Origin: Terrimonas pollutisoli
Lineage (GTDB): Bacteria; Bacteroidota; Bacteroidia; Chitinophagales; Chitinophagaceae
Length of the DNA stretch: 64,000 nucleotides
Reading direction: 5' to 3'
Assembly (NCBI RefSeq): GCF_029360765.1
Contig: NZ_JARKNA010000005.1
Location: 186,001 to 250,000, forward strand
Shown here: piece after piece, positions 1 to 8,668 of the stretch
Layout of the letters: each line of letters starts with the position of its first letter
How positions within the stretch are numbered: position 1 is the stretch's first letter
Notes under the pieces: model-generated
Database searches by the model: none
Seen by the model: the letters and a program-made list of their open reading frames with translations, nothing else
What the model was told of the DNA's origin: nothing
Made by a program: the position numbers and the translations under genes

Positions 1-204
1 CAGTTTATTAAATACTATTATGATTTCAAAAGAAGAAATCATTACAATGACATGGAAATTGCGCAGAAGCGGGAGGCACTTGAAAATGTGCTGATCCCCT
101 ATAAGCTGATGGAAAACCGCGAGCTGCTTTTTAATAAAGGATTCCGCCATGTCGAAACATTTTTTAAATGGTATAACTTCTGCGGCATGATCGCCGTAAA
201 ATAG
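1..204 (+). CDS. CmoA-like class I SAM methyltransferase, C-terminal fragment
   Basis: Only the last 67 codons lie in the window; the frame is open from base 1 to the TAG at 202-204. The C-terminus reads [20 protein letters not shown], which resembles the end of carboxy-S-adenosylmethionine synthase CmoA (E. coli ends with an FxHVExWFxxxNFxSxxA-type sequence). CmoA makes carboxy-SAM, the donor used by CmoB for wobble-uridine modification of tRNA. The SAM-binding core lies upstream of the window, so a related methyltransferase cannot be excluded. The next gene starts 13 nt downstream on the same strand, so the two are probably cotranscribed. Confidence 0.55.
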   Translation, partial: QFIKYYYDFKRRNHYNDMEIAQKREALENVLIPYKLMENRELLFNKGFRHVETFFKWYNFCGMIAVK

Positions 205-217
205 AAATTCAACAACA

Positions 218-925
218 ATGGTTAAGCTCGGTAACTTACTTTTTCACAACCGCAACTGGTTGTTCCCGCTTTTTTATTTAATTCTTTTTATTCCCTCACC
301 TGAAGTTTTTAGTGACCCTGTAACTGCTATGGCGATCGGATTTACTATAACGCTAATCGGCCAGTTGATTCGCATCATCACCATCGGCCTGGTATATATT
401 ATCCGCGGTGGAAAAAATCGCCGGGTGCATGCAGAGACATTAGTGACAACCGGCATTTTTTCGCATTGCCGCAATCCCTTGTATGTAGGCAATATCCTTA
501 TTCTCGCAGGTCTGGGCGTTGCTTCTAACTCGCTAATTTTTATGGCTATTGCCACACCGCTTTTTTTATTCTTTTACCAGGCCATTGTATTAGCCGAAGA
601 AAATTTTCTGCGAAATAAATTTGGCCAGGATTTCGACGATTATTGCAGCAGGGTGAATCGATGGATACCCAATCTTTCTGGTATTGGAAAAACAATGGCC
701 AGCATGGAATTCAAATGGAAGCGGGTTGTGATCAGGGAATACACGTCCACTTATATTTGGATGTCAGGAGCCGTACTAATTGTAGCAAAACATTTTTACA
801 ATCATGATGACCGCTTCGACTTCCAGGGAAATGTCAGAACATTTATTATGTTACTTGTGCTTCTGCTCTTTCTCTACTTGCTTGTACGGTACATGAAAAA
901 ATCAAAAAAGATCGTGAGTGACTAA
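218..925 (+). CDS. Isoprenylcysteine carboxyl methyltransferase-like membrane protein
   Basis: A 235-residue integral membrane protein with about five hydrophobic segments. The central part matches the ICMT/PEMT family: a THG-like turn (TGIFSHCRNPLYVGNILI, about residues 80-97), then a hydrophobic hairpin and an EE...GxxFDDYCxRVxRWIP segment (about 128-151) typical of the SAM-binding C-terminal half. Family members methylate small or lipid substrates at the membrane; the substrate here is unknown. The roughly 80 residues after that core add two more hydrophobic segments. It follows the CmoA-like gene by 13 nt and ends at a hairpin shared with the convergent oxidoreductase gene. Confidence 0.7.
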   Translation: MVKLGNLLFHNRNWLFPLFYLILFIPSPEVFSDPVTAMAIGFTITLIGQLIRIITIGLVYIIRGGKNRRVHAETLVTTGIFSHCRNPLYVGNILILAGLGVASNSLIFMAIATPLFLFFYQAIVLAEENFLRNKFGQDFDDYCSRVNRWIPNLSGIGKTMASMEFKWKRVVIREYTSTYIWMSGAVLIVAKHFYNHDDRFDFQGNVRTFIMLLVLLLFLYLLVRYMKKSKKIVSD

Positions 926-930
926 ATAAA

Positions 931-960
931 AAGCCCGGCATTTTTCAATACCGGGCTTTC
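931..960. terminator. Bidirectional hairpin terminator
   Basis: The arms AAGCCCGG (931-938) and CCGGGCTT (951-958) are perfectly complementary around a 12-nt loop. The site sits between convergent genes ending at 925 (+) and 976 (-), and T-rich sequence follows on both strands. Confidence 0.85.
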
Positions 961-975
961 ATTTCTTATTACATT

Positions 976-2415
976 TTACAAGGTTAAGCTCCAGCCGTCC
1001 CTGTATTCTCTTTTTACAAATTGATTGGCTTCATCAAAATTGGTGATCTTCATATTTTTTGCATCCCACAACAATTTCTTACGGCCCAAATATTTGTCTT
1101 CCCAACCTTTCAGTTTAGGATTCACCATCATTGAACTACGGATAGCCAGGTTACCCATCAAAATACTTTCAGTAAATGGTCCTGCATATTCAAATGGTGA
1201 ACTGGTTTCACCTTTTCCATAACCGGCGATACAAGCATTTACCCATTGCAGGTAATGTCCTTCAGGCACACGTTTGATGGTTTCTTTGGGCATTGTTTTT
1301 TCTTTCATCAACATAGTCGGCAGTAGCCTTGGATTTGCACCATAGCAGTCCATCAACATTTTTCCTTTGGTACCCACCAGCAATACACCACCATCCCAGT
1401 TGCCGAATGCTTCACCGGGTAATAACTCATCAGGGCGTTGCGGCAATAAACCACCATCATGCCAGGATACTTTGATATTTCCTTTTTTATCTTTCCGTGG
1501 ATAGTTCAGATGAATGATGGATGATGGAGGGCAGCTATCAACATAGTTTCCCTCGGCCCACATATCTTTCCAAATGTTGGCTACACTGCACTCAGCAGAA
1601 TCAGGATAATCAATTGGCAGGATGCGATAAATAGGATCCATGATATGACAAGCCATATCACCCAAAGCACCGGTACCAAAAGCCCACCAGCCACGCCAGT
1701 TAAATGGAAGATAAGCAGGGTTAAAATCCATTGCTTTTGCAGTGCCCAACCACAGATCCCAATCCAGTTCTTTTGGAATATCAAATTTCCCCGTTGGAGT
1801 TGGAAGACCTTGTGGCCAAACCGGCCTGTTGGTCCATGCATGTGCTTCAACGATATCACCAATCATTCCTGCGTTATACATTTCTTTCGCTTGTCTAACA
1901 CCATTACCAGAACCACCCTGGTTACCCATTTGGGTTACTACTTTATATTTTTTTGCAGCCTGTGCTAATATCCGGGCCTCATAAATATCGTGAGTGAGTG
2001 GCTTCTGCGTGTACACATGTTTACCCAGTTGCATAGCAGCTAATGTTGCCACGGCATGAGTATGATCGGGGGTTGAAATAGAGCAGGCATCGAAATTATT
2101 TTTTTCTTTTGCCAGCATTTCACGGAAATCTTTGTAATAATTTGCCTTGGGAAATCTTTCTCTAGACTTCACTGCCTGCCTGTCGTCTACGTCACACAAA
2201 GCAACAATGTTTACATTCGGGCTTTTGGCAAATTCAGTTAAATCGCTTTGACCCTTACCGCCAACACCTATCCCGGCGATATTCAGTTTATCACTCGGTG
2301 CAACAAATCCTCTTCCCAATACATGACGAGGCACAATAAAAAAACCGGCAGCAGCTACAGAGGTGTTCCTGATAAACCTGCGACGGGAATCCGAAACATT
2401 GTTTTTCTTTTTCAT
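976..2415 (-). CDS. Tat-exported Gfo/Idh/MocA family oxidoreductase (paralogue 1)
   Basis: NAD(P)-dependent sugar-type oxidoreductase of 479 residues from the ATG at 2415; a TTG two codons upstream is a less likely start. A twin-arginine signal (SRRRF, about 10-14) precedes a hydrophobic stretch, so the folded cofactor-loaded enzyme should be exported. The Rossmann motif GIGVGG is near 48-53 and STPDHTH near 114-120. The usual catalytic EKP motif reads QKP (about 137-139), unlike the downstream paralogue. The C-terminal half carries the NRPVWPQG and KELDW-LWLGTA signatures of the Bacteroidota/Planctomycetota exported subgroup. The substrate is unknown. A 166-nt gap separates it from its paralogue on the same strand, and a TAGCTTTG box lies about 70 nt upstream of the ATG. 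Confidence 0.85.
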   Translation of the reverse strand: MKKKNNVSDSRRRFIRNTSVAAAGFFIVPRHVLGRGFVAPSDKLNIAGIGVGGKGQSDLTEFAKSPNVNIVALCDVDDRQAVKSRERFPKANYYKDFREMLAKEKNNFDACSISTPDHTHAVATLAAMQLGKHVYTQKPLTHDIYEARILAQAAKKYKVVTQMGNQGGSGNGVRQAKEMYNAGMIGDIVEAHAWTNRPVWPQGLPTPTGKFDIPKELDWDLWLGTAKAMDFNPAYLPFNWRGWWAFGTGALGDMACHIMDPIYRILPIDYPDSAECSVANIWKDMWAEGNYVDSCPPSSIIHLNYPRKDKKGNIKVSWHDGGLLPQRPDELLPGEAFGNWDGGVLLVGTKGKMLMDCYGANPRLLPTMLMKEKTMPKETIKRVPEGHYLQWVNACIAGYGKGETSSPFEYAGPFTESILMGNLAIRSSMMVNPKLKGWEDKYLGRKKLLWDAKNMKITNFDEANQFVKREYRDGWSLTL

Positions 2416-2483
2416 CGGCAATTGTTATTTTTTCTTGTTAGAGTTTATGAAATGCAATATAACTAAGAAATTGTTCGAAAAAA

Positions 2484-2491
2484 CAAAGCTA
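2484..2491 (-). promoter_or_regulatory. Bacteroidota -7 promoter element
   Basis: On the minus strand this reads TAGCTTTG, an exact match to TAnnTTTG, about 70 nt upstream of the oxidoreductase start at 2415. No convincing -33 TTG is seen at the usual distance. Confidence 0.45.
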
Positions 2492-2581
2492 TAAGGTTTT
2501 AGCTAGGAGTTCTGTGAATTAAAAAGTTCAGGGTCTGCTTAAGGTTGATTGCCATGGCTGGTTTAAATCAACATTTCCTGC

Positions 2582-4024
2582 TTATAATTCCAGCTTCCAA
2601 TCATGGGCATAATTTCTTTTTACAAATTGATTAGCTGGTTCAAAGTTGGTAATCTTCATATTGGCCCCGTCCCATAAGAGTTTTTTCCGCCCAGGAAATT
2701 TATTATCTCCTTTTGCATCTTTCACAACCTGGTTATAACTTAACACAGCCAGATTGCCCATCAATACCGTTTCAGTCAGCGGTCCGGCTTCGGAAAAGGG
2801 CGAACTGGTATAGGCACCATATCCTTTTTTACAGGCATTGGTCCATTGTGTTTGATGACCTTCTACACCACGTTCTACTTTGGGCCTTTTGGAGGATGGC
2901 AGTTTAACTTCTTTCATCTTGCGGGTTGGCAACAGGGTTGGGTTTCTTCCCCAGAGACCTGCCATGATTTTTCCTTTCGTTCCTTCGAAGATGATGCCGC
3001 CATCCCACTCTCCCATTTCTTCATCAGGCAATAATTCAACCGGCCGCTTGGGTTTGATGCCGCCATCATACCAGATCATCTCGACTGCTGGTAAATTATT
3101 ACGTTTTGGAAATTGTATATGTGTTTTAGAGGACGGAGGGTAACTATCGGTATTAAATACTTCCTGGAAAAAACCAGTAAATACAGAACTGACACTGCAC
3201 TCAACTGATACCGGGTAACCAAGTTTCAGCGCTCTGTAAGGAACATCCATAAAGTGACAACCCATGTCACCGAGTGAACCAGTACCGAAGTCAACCCAAC
3301 CACGCCAGTTAGCCGGTACATAAATGGGATTATAATCTCTCACAGGAGCTGTACCAAGCCATAGGCTCCAATCTAATTCTTTCGGCACCTCAAATTGGCC
3401 CGTTGGTCTTGAAATACCTTGAGGCCACACCGGTCTGTTGGTCCATACATCCACGGTATGAACGTTCCCAATCAATCCGGTCTGAACCCATGTTTCAATA
3501 TTTCTTGTATCATCACCACTGCTTCCCTGGTTACCCATTTGCGTAACCACTTTATATTTCCTTTCGGCCTGTGTCAATATCCTGGCTTCATAGATGTCGT
3601 GCGTCAAAGGTTTTTCTAAATACACATGCTTTCCCAATTGCATACAGGGCAGCGCCTGGACAGCATGCATATGATCGGGTGTGCTGATGATGACGGCATC
3701 AATTTCTTTCGCCTGCTTGTCGAGCATCACTCTGAAATCTTTATGATAGGTTGCGCCAGGATGTTTTTTGCGGCTATCTGCGGCCATGCGATCATCCACG
3801 TCACATAGGGCCACGATATTTTCAGCGCCTTTATTAAATGCTTGTTGAATATTATAGGAGCCTTTTCCTCCTGCGCCAATGGCAGCAATATTTAATTTAT
3901 CACTGGGGGCAATAAAACCTTTGCCTCCTAAAACGTGGCGGGGAAGAATAAGAACACCGGCGCCGAAGACTGAAGAGTTACGGAGAAAATCACGGCGGGA
4001 AATCTTTTTCTTCCTGTTATTCAT
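2582..4024 (-). CDS. Tat-exported Gfo/Idh/MocA family oxidoreductase (paralogue 2)
   Basis: A 480-residue paralogue of the gene at 976-2415, sharing order and wording of motifs throughout: Tat signal SRRDFL (residues 9-14), APSDKLNIA then IGAGGKG (nucleotide-binding loop, about 50-56), STPDHMHA, then an intact EKP (LEKPLTHDIYEAR), NRPVWPQG and PKELDW-LWLGTA. It should be an exported NAD(P)-dependent oxidoreductase acting on a sugar or cyclitol, substrate unknown. The tandem arrangement and near-identical length point to gene duplication. Nothing in the 160 bp upstream of 4024 matches the -7 consensus exactly. Confidence 0.87.
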   Translation of the reverse strand: MNNRKKKISRRDFLRNSSVFGAGVLILPRHVLGGKGFIAPSDKLNIAAIGAGGKGSYNIQQAFNKGAENIVALCDVDDRMAADSRKKHPGATYHKDFRVMLDKQAKEIDAVIISTPDHMHAVQALPCMQLGKHVYLEKPLTHDIYEARILTQAERKYKVVTQMGNQGSSGDDTRNIETWVQTGLIGNVHTVDVWTNRPVWPQGISRPTGQFEVPKELDWSLWLGTAPVRDYNPIYVPANWRGWVDFGTGSLGDMGCHFMDVPYRALKLGYPVSVECSVSSVFTGFFQEVFNTDSYPPSSKTHIQFPKRNNLPAVEMIWYDGGIKPKRPVELLPDEEMGEWDGGIIFEGTKGKIMAGLWGRNPTLLPTRKMKEVKLPSSKRPKVERGVEGHQTQWTNACKKGYGAYTSSPFSEAGPLTETVLMGNLAVLSYNQVVKDAKGDNKFPGRKKLLWDGANMKITNFEPANQFVKRNYAHDWKLEL

Positions 4025-4184
4025 ACGGCAAAAATTTTGGGCTTTAAGGTAATATAAAAATGATTATCCCTTTTAGTTTAGTGTTTTTAGTTTCGTGAAA
4101 GAAGTGATTTTAATAATCTTTTTAAGATAACTATTGTTAGTTTAAGTGACTTCATTTATTCAATAAATAAACCATAAACAATCC

Positions 4185-4517
4185 ATGATAAGCTGGGATG
4201 ATTTTGAAAAAATTGATATGCGTGCAGGCACGATCGTAGAAGTAAATGATTTTCCTAAAGCCCGTAAACCTGCTTATAAACTGGTAGTTGATTTTGGAAA
4301 CGGGATCGGGTTAAAAAGATCTTCTGCTCAAATCACTGCCCTTTACACCAGGGAAGAACTATTGAACAGGCAAGTGATTGCAGTGGTCAACTTCCCGCCT
4401 AAACAGATTGCGGATTTTGTCAGTGAATGTCTTGTGCTGGGTGTGTATGATGAAAACAAAAATGTAATTTTATTACAACCCGGAAAGCCTGTTACAAACG
4501 GGATGAAAGTTGGCTGA
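4185..4517 (+). CDS. csaA: CsaA-like tRNA-binding domain protein
   Basis: A 110-residue single-domain OB-fold protein. It opens with ISWDDFEKIDMRAGTIVEV and contains SSAQITALYTREELLNRQVIAVVNF, the standard pattern of CsaA and of the tRNA-binding domains of MetRS and Arc1p. CsaA dimers bind tRNA and have been described as an export-related chaperone in Bacillus. Length is normal for the family. The 3' end overlaps the ogt-like gene by 8 nt, so the two form one operon. Confidence 0.88.
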   Translation: MISWDDFEKIDMRAGTIVEVNDFPKARKPAYKLVVDFGNGIGLKRSSAQITALYTREELLNRQVIAVVNFPPKQIADFVSECLVLGVYDENKNVILLQPGKPVTNGMKVG

Positions 4518-5007
4518 AACCTATACCACATATTATCATTCTCCGGTCGGTATATTAAAAATATCCGGCACTCCTGAATATATCAGTGAGATAAGTTTTC
4601 ATGACGCCACCCAAAAACAGCCCGGCAGCAAAAAAGAAATGCCTCCATTGCTGATACAATGCGTTGAACAGTTGATTCAATATTTTAATGGTGAAAGAAG
4701 AGTCTTTGATTTTCCTATCAACCAACCCGGCACAGCCTTTCAACAGGAAACATGGAACTGCTTAATGACGATTCCTTATGGCAAAACGATTAGCTATCTC
4801 CAACTGGCTATCAAGACCGGCGACCCAAAAGCCACAAGAGCCGTAGCTAGTGCTAATGGAAAAAATAACATCGCCATTGTTGTGCCCTGTCACCGGGTAA
4901 TTGGCGCTAACAGGGAGTTGATCGGATATGGTGGTGGTCTATGGCGAAAGAAATGGTTATTGGAACACGAGATGAAAGTGGCATATGGGGTGCAAACGCT
5001 TTTCTAG
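4510..5007 (+). CDS. ogt: Methylated-DNA--protein-cysteine methyltransferase
   Basis: Suicide DNA-repair protein that moves the O6-methyl group of guanine to its own cysteine. The active-site motif PCHRV is at residues 126-130 (acceptor Cys127), preceded by the RAVASANGKN helix (110-119) that carries the arginine finger and Asn hinge, and followed by YGGGLWRKKWLLEHE. The start is TTG at 4510, overlapping the csaA stop codon by 8 nt; no ATG is available nearby, and the N-terminus from this TTG has the expected family length. Cotranscription and translational coupling with csaA are likely. Confidence 0.92.
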   Translation: MAETYTTYYHSPVGILKISGTPEYISEISFHDATQKQPGSKKEMPPLLIQCVEQLIQYFNGERRVFDFPINQPGTAFQQETWNCLMTIPYGKTISYLQLAIKTGDPKATRAVASANGKNNIAIVVPCHRVIGANRELIGYGGGLWRKKWLLEHEMKVAYGVQTLF

Positions 5008-5094
5008 TTTATGGTTTTTTGTTTCATAAACGATTGAATATTTCTTACAGCTATCAGGTATCAATTGATGCATAAACAAAGAGCCACAAACGTC

Positions 5095-5580
5095 TTATAT
5101 CAACTCACTGCTATTAAAAGCGAATGGCAGCAAATAACCAGCAGTTTTAACCACATAAATTTCTCCTTCCTGGCCGGCAAGAATTAATCGTATCGATTTA
5201 TGCGTCCTCGTTTCATACTCCAGCAAAGCCTGCCTGCACATGCCACAGGGAGAAATGGGGTGATCACTTTTTACTTCCTTACTATCATAGCTGATAGCTA
5301 TCGTATCAATAGCGATGTTGGGGAATAAGGTTGCTGCATTACCCAATAAAACTCTTTCGGCACAAATGCCAACAGGATAAGAAGCATTTTCCTGGTTGGT
5401 ACCAAATACAATTTCTCCATTCATTAATTTGGCAGCCGCACCAACAAAGAAATTAGAATAAGGAGCATACGCCTGTTTCGTTACCGATCTCGCTTTCATT
5501 AAAAGATCAGCATCTTCTTTTGTCAATTCACCTATGTTGTTATATACCTCGTAAGCAAATTCGAATTTGTGTTCGCTCAT
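5095..5580 (-). CDS. cdd: Cytidine deaminase
   Basis: Zn-dependent deaminase that converts cytidine and deoxycytidine to uridine and deoxyuridine in pyrimidine salvage. The zinc and catalytic motifs are complete: CAE at 73-75 and PCGMC at 111-115 (Cys112, Cys115), preceded by PYSNFFVGAA and NQENASYPVGI. At 161 residues it is slightly longer than the short homotetrameric type because of an N-terminal extension of about 25 residues. The lepB terminator lies 31 nt upstream, so the gene probably has its own promoter. Confidence 0.93.
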   Translation of the reverse strand: MSEHKFEFAYEVYNNIGELTKEDADLLMKARSVTKQAYAPYSNFFVGAAAKLMNGEIVFGTNQENASYPVGICAERVLLGNAATLFPNIAIDTIAISYDSKEVKSDHPISPCGMCRQALLEYETRTHKSIRLILAGQEGEIYVVKTAGYLLPFAFNSSELI

Positions 5581-5599
5581 GGCTTTAAGATACTAAGTA

Positions 5600-5632
5600 T
5601 TTAAAACAAAACCCTCTGGTATGCCAGAGGGT
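5600..5632 (-). terminator. Rho-independent terminator of lepB
   Basis: ACCCTCTGG (5611-5619) pairs with CCAGAGGGT (5624-5632) over a 4-nt loop. On the minus strand, T-rich sequence (5610-5600) follows directly. It lies 9 nt after the lepB stop. Confidence 0.88.
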
Positions 5633-5640
5633 TCGAATTG

Positions 5641-7179
5641 TTATTTGACAATATTGAAGAATCTGCTCCATCGGGGGCCGCCTTCCCAGCTAAACCAGAT
5701 CATCCAGGCTTTTCCAACAATCCTGTCCTCTGGCACAAATCCCCAGTAACGGCTATCCTGCGATCCCTGCCGGTTATCTCCCATCATCCAGAAATAATCC
5801 ATTTTAAAAGTATAGTCTGTAACTTCTTTTCCATTCAGGAAAAATTTGCCATCCCTGCTGACAAAATCGTTTCTTTCGTACACACGAATAGCTCGTTCAT
5901 AGATCGAATAATTTTCCGGCGTAAGTTTCAATGAAGCTCCTTTTTTAGGGATCCAAATCGGGCCGACATTATCCCTTGTCCACGCATTGTGCGACGCAAC
6001 TGTGTCATACGGAAAAACACCAGCGCTGCCAGGATAATTAACATCAGTGACAATTGTTTTTATCAACCCATTTTTTTGCATTTTTTCTTTGGCAGCTGCA
6101 GTAAGAAGCATACGATATTCTCCGGGCCTTCCTGTAAGGCCATAATCGCCTTTATCTATATCAAGATTATACTCATCCCGCATCACATCTTCGTCAAGCG
6201 AAGTTGCATTAAGCGTCACCAGGTAATACATTTCTGAATGTGGCGGAAGTTCCTGCTTCACTCCATTTATATATACAATGTTTTCTTTTACTTCCAACGT
6301 GTCACCAGCAACGCCGACGCACCGTTTAATATAATTATCCGTTTTGTCAACCGGATGAACTACTATGGGGAAGTTTTGCGGATCAGCAAGAATCATTTGA
6401 TCATCCCTTGAACCCGCTGCAGCTTTACGCTTAATATCATAATATGGGTAAGCTGATTCAAACCCTTCGGCATGGATCACCGTATCACCCGCAGGAAAAT
6501 TAAATACTACCACATCTCCTCTTTTTGGCATTGCCGCAAACCACCTGGTATAAGGAAGCTTGATCATTTCTGAATAAGATTTACCATTTGTAACAGGCAG
6601 GTAATTATGTACAAATGGAACCGATAATGGTGTGTTAGGAATACGGGGCCCATAACTCAATTTGCTGACAAAAAGGAAATCTCTTACCAGCAACGTTTTT
6701 TCCATTGATCCGGATGGAATGGTATAGGCTTCGAAAATAAATGTACGGATCAAGGTAGCGGCGACAATCGCAAAAATGGCTGCATCCACCCACTCTCTCC
6801 ACACGGCTTTCTTCTGTTTTCTTGCCACTTCAGCTCCGACAAACCTCGTGTCTTTATGATTTGCCAACCAGGGAAAATAAAAAGGAGCTAACAAAGCCGC
6901 CATCGTATGATGACCCAGTGAAAACTTTCCAAATACCTTGGCGAATTCAATAAATATACCGGGAGAAATAAACCAACCAACTACGGGAATAAATTGCCAG
7001 AAAACCCAGTGCTTTGGACGTTTAGCAATATCCTGCATCACCCAGGTATTATAAAAAGGCACATAAGCTTTCCAGGATTGCTCACCTGCTTTTGTAAACA
7101 GCTTTGCCAAACCAAATGAAGGGAGGAAAACAAGTAAAGTACCGATAAGATAAATAATGAGTAAATGTTGTAAAGGCAT
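5641..7179 (-). CDS. lepB: Signal peptidase I with extended N-terminal membrane region
   Basis: Type I signal peptidase that cleaves signal peptides of exported proteins at the periplasmic face of the inner membrane. Catalytic Ser158 lies in TIPSGSME and the general base Lys285 in DNYIKRCVG; the C-terminal signature MMGDNRQGSQDSRYWG is intact. At 512 residues it is much longer than E. coli LepB (324). The first 125 residues form a separate region with several hydrophobic segments and a YVPFYNTWVMQDIAKRPKHW stretch resembling DUF5684, before the usual membrane anchor at about 130-150. A long insertion between Ser and Lys also adds length. A -33/-7 promoter lies just upstream and a terminator just downstream, so the gene is monocistronic. 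Confidence 0.95.
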   Translation of the reverse strand: MPLQHLLIIYLIGTLLVFLPSFGLAKLFTKAGEQSWKAYVPFYNTWVMQDIAKRPKHWVFWQFIPVVGWFISPGIFIEFAKVFGKFSLGHHTMAALLAPFYFPWLANHKDTRFVGAEVARKQKKAVWREWVDAAIFAIVAATLIRTFIFEAYTIPSGSMEKTLLVRDFLFVSKLSYGPRIPNTPLSVPFVHNYLPVTNGKSYSEMIKLPYTRWFAAMPKRGDVVVFNFPAGDTVIHAEGFESAYPYYDIKRKAAAGSRDDQMILADPQNFPIVVHPVDKTDNYIKRCVGVAGDTLEVKENIVYINGVKQELPPHSEMYYLVTLNATSLDEDVMRDEYNLDIDKGDYGLTGRPGEYRMLLTAAAKEKMQKNGLIKTIVTDVNYPGSAGVFPYDTVASHNAWTRDNVGPIWIPKKGASLKLTPENYSIYERAIRVYERNDFVSRDGKFFLNGKEVTDYTFKMDYFWMMGDNRQGSQDSRYWGFVPEDRIVGKAWMIWFSWEGGPRWSRFFNIVK

Positions 7180-7201
7180 GAGCCTGGTTTTATTTAAGGG
7201 T

Positions 7202-7232
7202 CAAAAGTATTATAATAATTGGCTCATCAAAA
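7202..7232 (-). promoter_or_regulatory. lepB promoter (TTTTG-N18-TACTTTTG)
   Basis: On the minus strand a -33 element TTTTG (7232-7228) is followed after 18 nt by TACTTTTG (7209-7202), matching the Bacteroidota sigma-ABfr consensus TTTG...TAnnTTTG. The lepB ATG begins 22 nt after the -7 element. Confidence 0.75.
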
Positions 7233-7369
7233 TTGTGTGGATGAAAGTTTTGTGAAAGAGAGTGAAAGGTAGTTTTAAAGTCCTGAACTGTTTATGTCAA
7301 GACGTCAACAGTTTTTATTTCAGAAAATTCGGCCGGCATCTGCAACTCAGAACTTTAAAACATCAAAAC

Positions 7370-8530
7370 TTATCTCGGCATTACATAGCTTTTGACATCT
7401 TCGCTGGTAATGGTTTTAGCGGAAAGAATAACCAGTCGTTCTACCACGTTTCTTAATTCACGAATATTACCGGTCCAATCATAATCCTGCAATAAACGAA
7501 TGGCATCCTCATCAATATTTTTCTTGGCAATACCATAGTCGCTGCAGATGTCCTGCAAAAACTGGTCAACCAAAACAGGAATATCATCACGTCTTTCATT
7601 TAATGACGGCACATGAATCAATATTACACTTAGGCGGTGATAGAGATCGAGACGGAATAATTTTTCATCTACTTCTTTCAGCAGATCCTTATTGGTAGCT
7701 GCAATCACCCGTACATCTACATTAATATCTTTATCGGCACCTACCCTGGTGATCTTTCCTTCCTGCAAAGCCCGCAATACTTTGGCCTGTGCACTGAGGC
7801 TCATGTCACCAATTTCGTCCAGGAACAAAGTGCCGCCATTAGCTTGCTCAAACTTACCGATCCGCTGTTTTACAGCTGATGTAAACGAACCTTTTTCATG
7901 TCCAAACAATTCACTTTCTATCAGCTCCGTCGGAATGGCTGCACAGTTTACCTCTACCAAAGGTCCACTTACACGATTACTTTTCTCATGTATCCAACGA
8001 GCTACCAACTCTTTTCCCACACCGTTTTCACCTGTGATAAGAATGCGGGCATCCGTGGGTGCTACTTTTTCAATGGTATCTTTTATTCGCTGAATAGGTT
8101 GCGATTCCCCAATCATCTCTTGCACACGGCTCACTTTTCTTTTCAGCACTTTAGTCTCGGTTACAAGACTACTACGTTCCATAGCATTACGAATGGTAAT
8201 TAGTAGACGATTAAGGTCCGGTGGCTTAGAAATAAAATCATACGCTCCTTTCTTAACAGCTTCCACTGCCGTTTCTATATTTCCATGACCCGAGATCATA
8301 ATGATGGGAACATCGGGATTTGTTTCTCCAGCTTTTTGTAAAAACTCAATGCCGTCCAGTTTGGGCATCTTAATATCACACAATACGAGGTCAAAAGCCT
8401 TTTCCTTAAATTTCTTCAATCCCTCTTCACCATCTGCTGCCTCTTCGAGCTTATATCCTTCAAAAGAAAGAATTTCGGTAAGGGTCTTACGGATCGCCTT
8501 TTCATCGTCAATGATCAATATATCAGCCAT
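7370..8530 (-). CDS. NtrC-type response regulator lacking a DNA-binding domain
   Basis: Receiver domain (1-115) with phosphoacceptor Asp52 in CDIKMPKLDG and a switch Lys in FISKPP (102). A linker leads into a sigma-54 AAA+ domain: Walker A GENGVGKE (167-174), L1 loop GSFTSA (214-219) in place of GAFTGA, Walker B TLFLDE (234-239), arginine finger region RLDLYHRL (293-300), sensor II GNIRELRNVVER (354-365). The protein stops at residue 386 just after the AAA+ lid, with no Fis-type helix-turn-helix; NtrC has about 70 more residues. It may activate RpoN promoters from solution, as FlgR-type regulators do, or rely on a partner. No histidine kinase gene is adjacent. A TATTTTTG box sits 19 nt upstream of the ATG. 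Confidence 0.9.
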   Translation of the reverse strand: MADILIIDDEKAIRKTLTEILSFEGYKLEEAADGEEGLKKFKEKAFDLVLCDIKMPKLDGIEFLQKAGETNPDVPIIMISGHGNIETAVEAVKKGAYDFISKPPDLNRLLITIRNAMERSSLVTETKVLKRKVSRVQEMIGESQPIQRIKDTIEKVAPTDARILITGENGVGKELVARWIHEKSNRVSGPLVEVNCAAIPTELIESELFGHEKGSFTSAVKQRIGKFEQANGGTLFLDEIGDMSLSAQAKVLRALQEGKITRVGADKDINVDVRVIAATNKDLLKEVDEKLFRLDLYHRLSVILIHVPSLNERRDDIPVLVDQFLQDICSDYGIAKKNIDEDAIRLLQDYDWTGNIRELRNVVERLVILSAKTITSEDVKSYVMPR

Positions 8531-8549
8531 TCAAAAAGATTTTAGGGGG

Positions 8550-8557
8550 CAAAAATA
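8550..8557 (-). promoter_or_regulatory. Bacteroidota -7 promoter element of the response regulator
   Basis: The minus strand reads TATTTTTG, an exact TAnnTTTG match, 19 nt upstream of the ATG at 8530. Confidence 0.55.
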
Positions 8558-8632
8558 GGGAGAAGCTACGAGCTATCAGCTGTGAGCTACGAGCTTCGGT
8601 CAGGGATTTCTTATAGTAGAGAATGTTTTCTT

Positions 8633-8650
8633 AACTCCCCTTTAGGGGTT
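8633..8650. repeat. CCCC-loop-GGGG palindromic repeat, copy A
   Basis: AACTCCCC-TTT-AGGGGTT forms a short hairpin. Related CTCCCCTT...GGGG sequences occur at about 27317-27336 and 42268-42286, each between genes, suggesting a short dispersed palindrome. Confidence 0.4.
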
Positions 8651-8668
8651 GGGGTTTGTAAAAAATAA

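Noticed and set aside
1025..1984. Open frames antisense to the Gfo/Idh/MocA genes
   Set aside because: They are shadow frames of a strongly supported gene on the other strand, without domain content.
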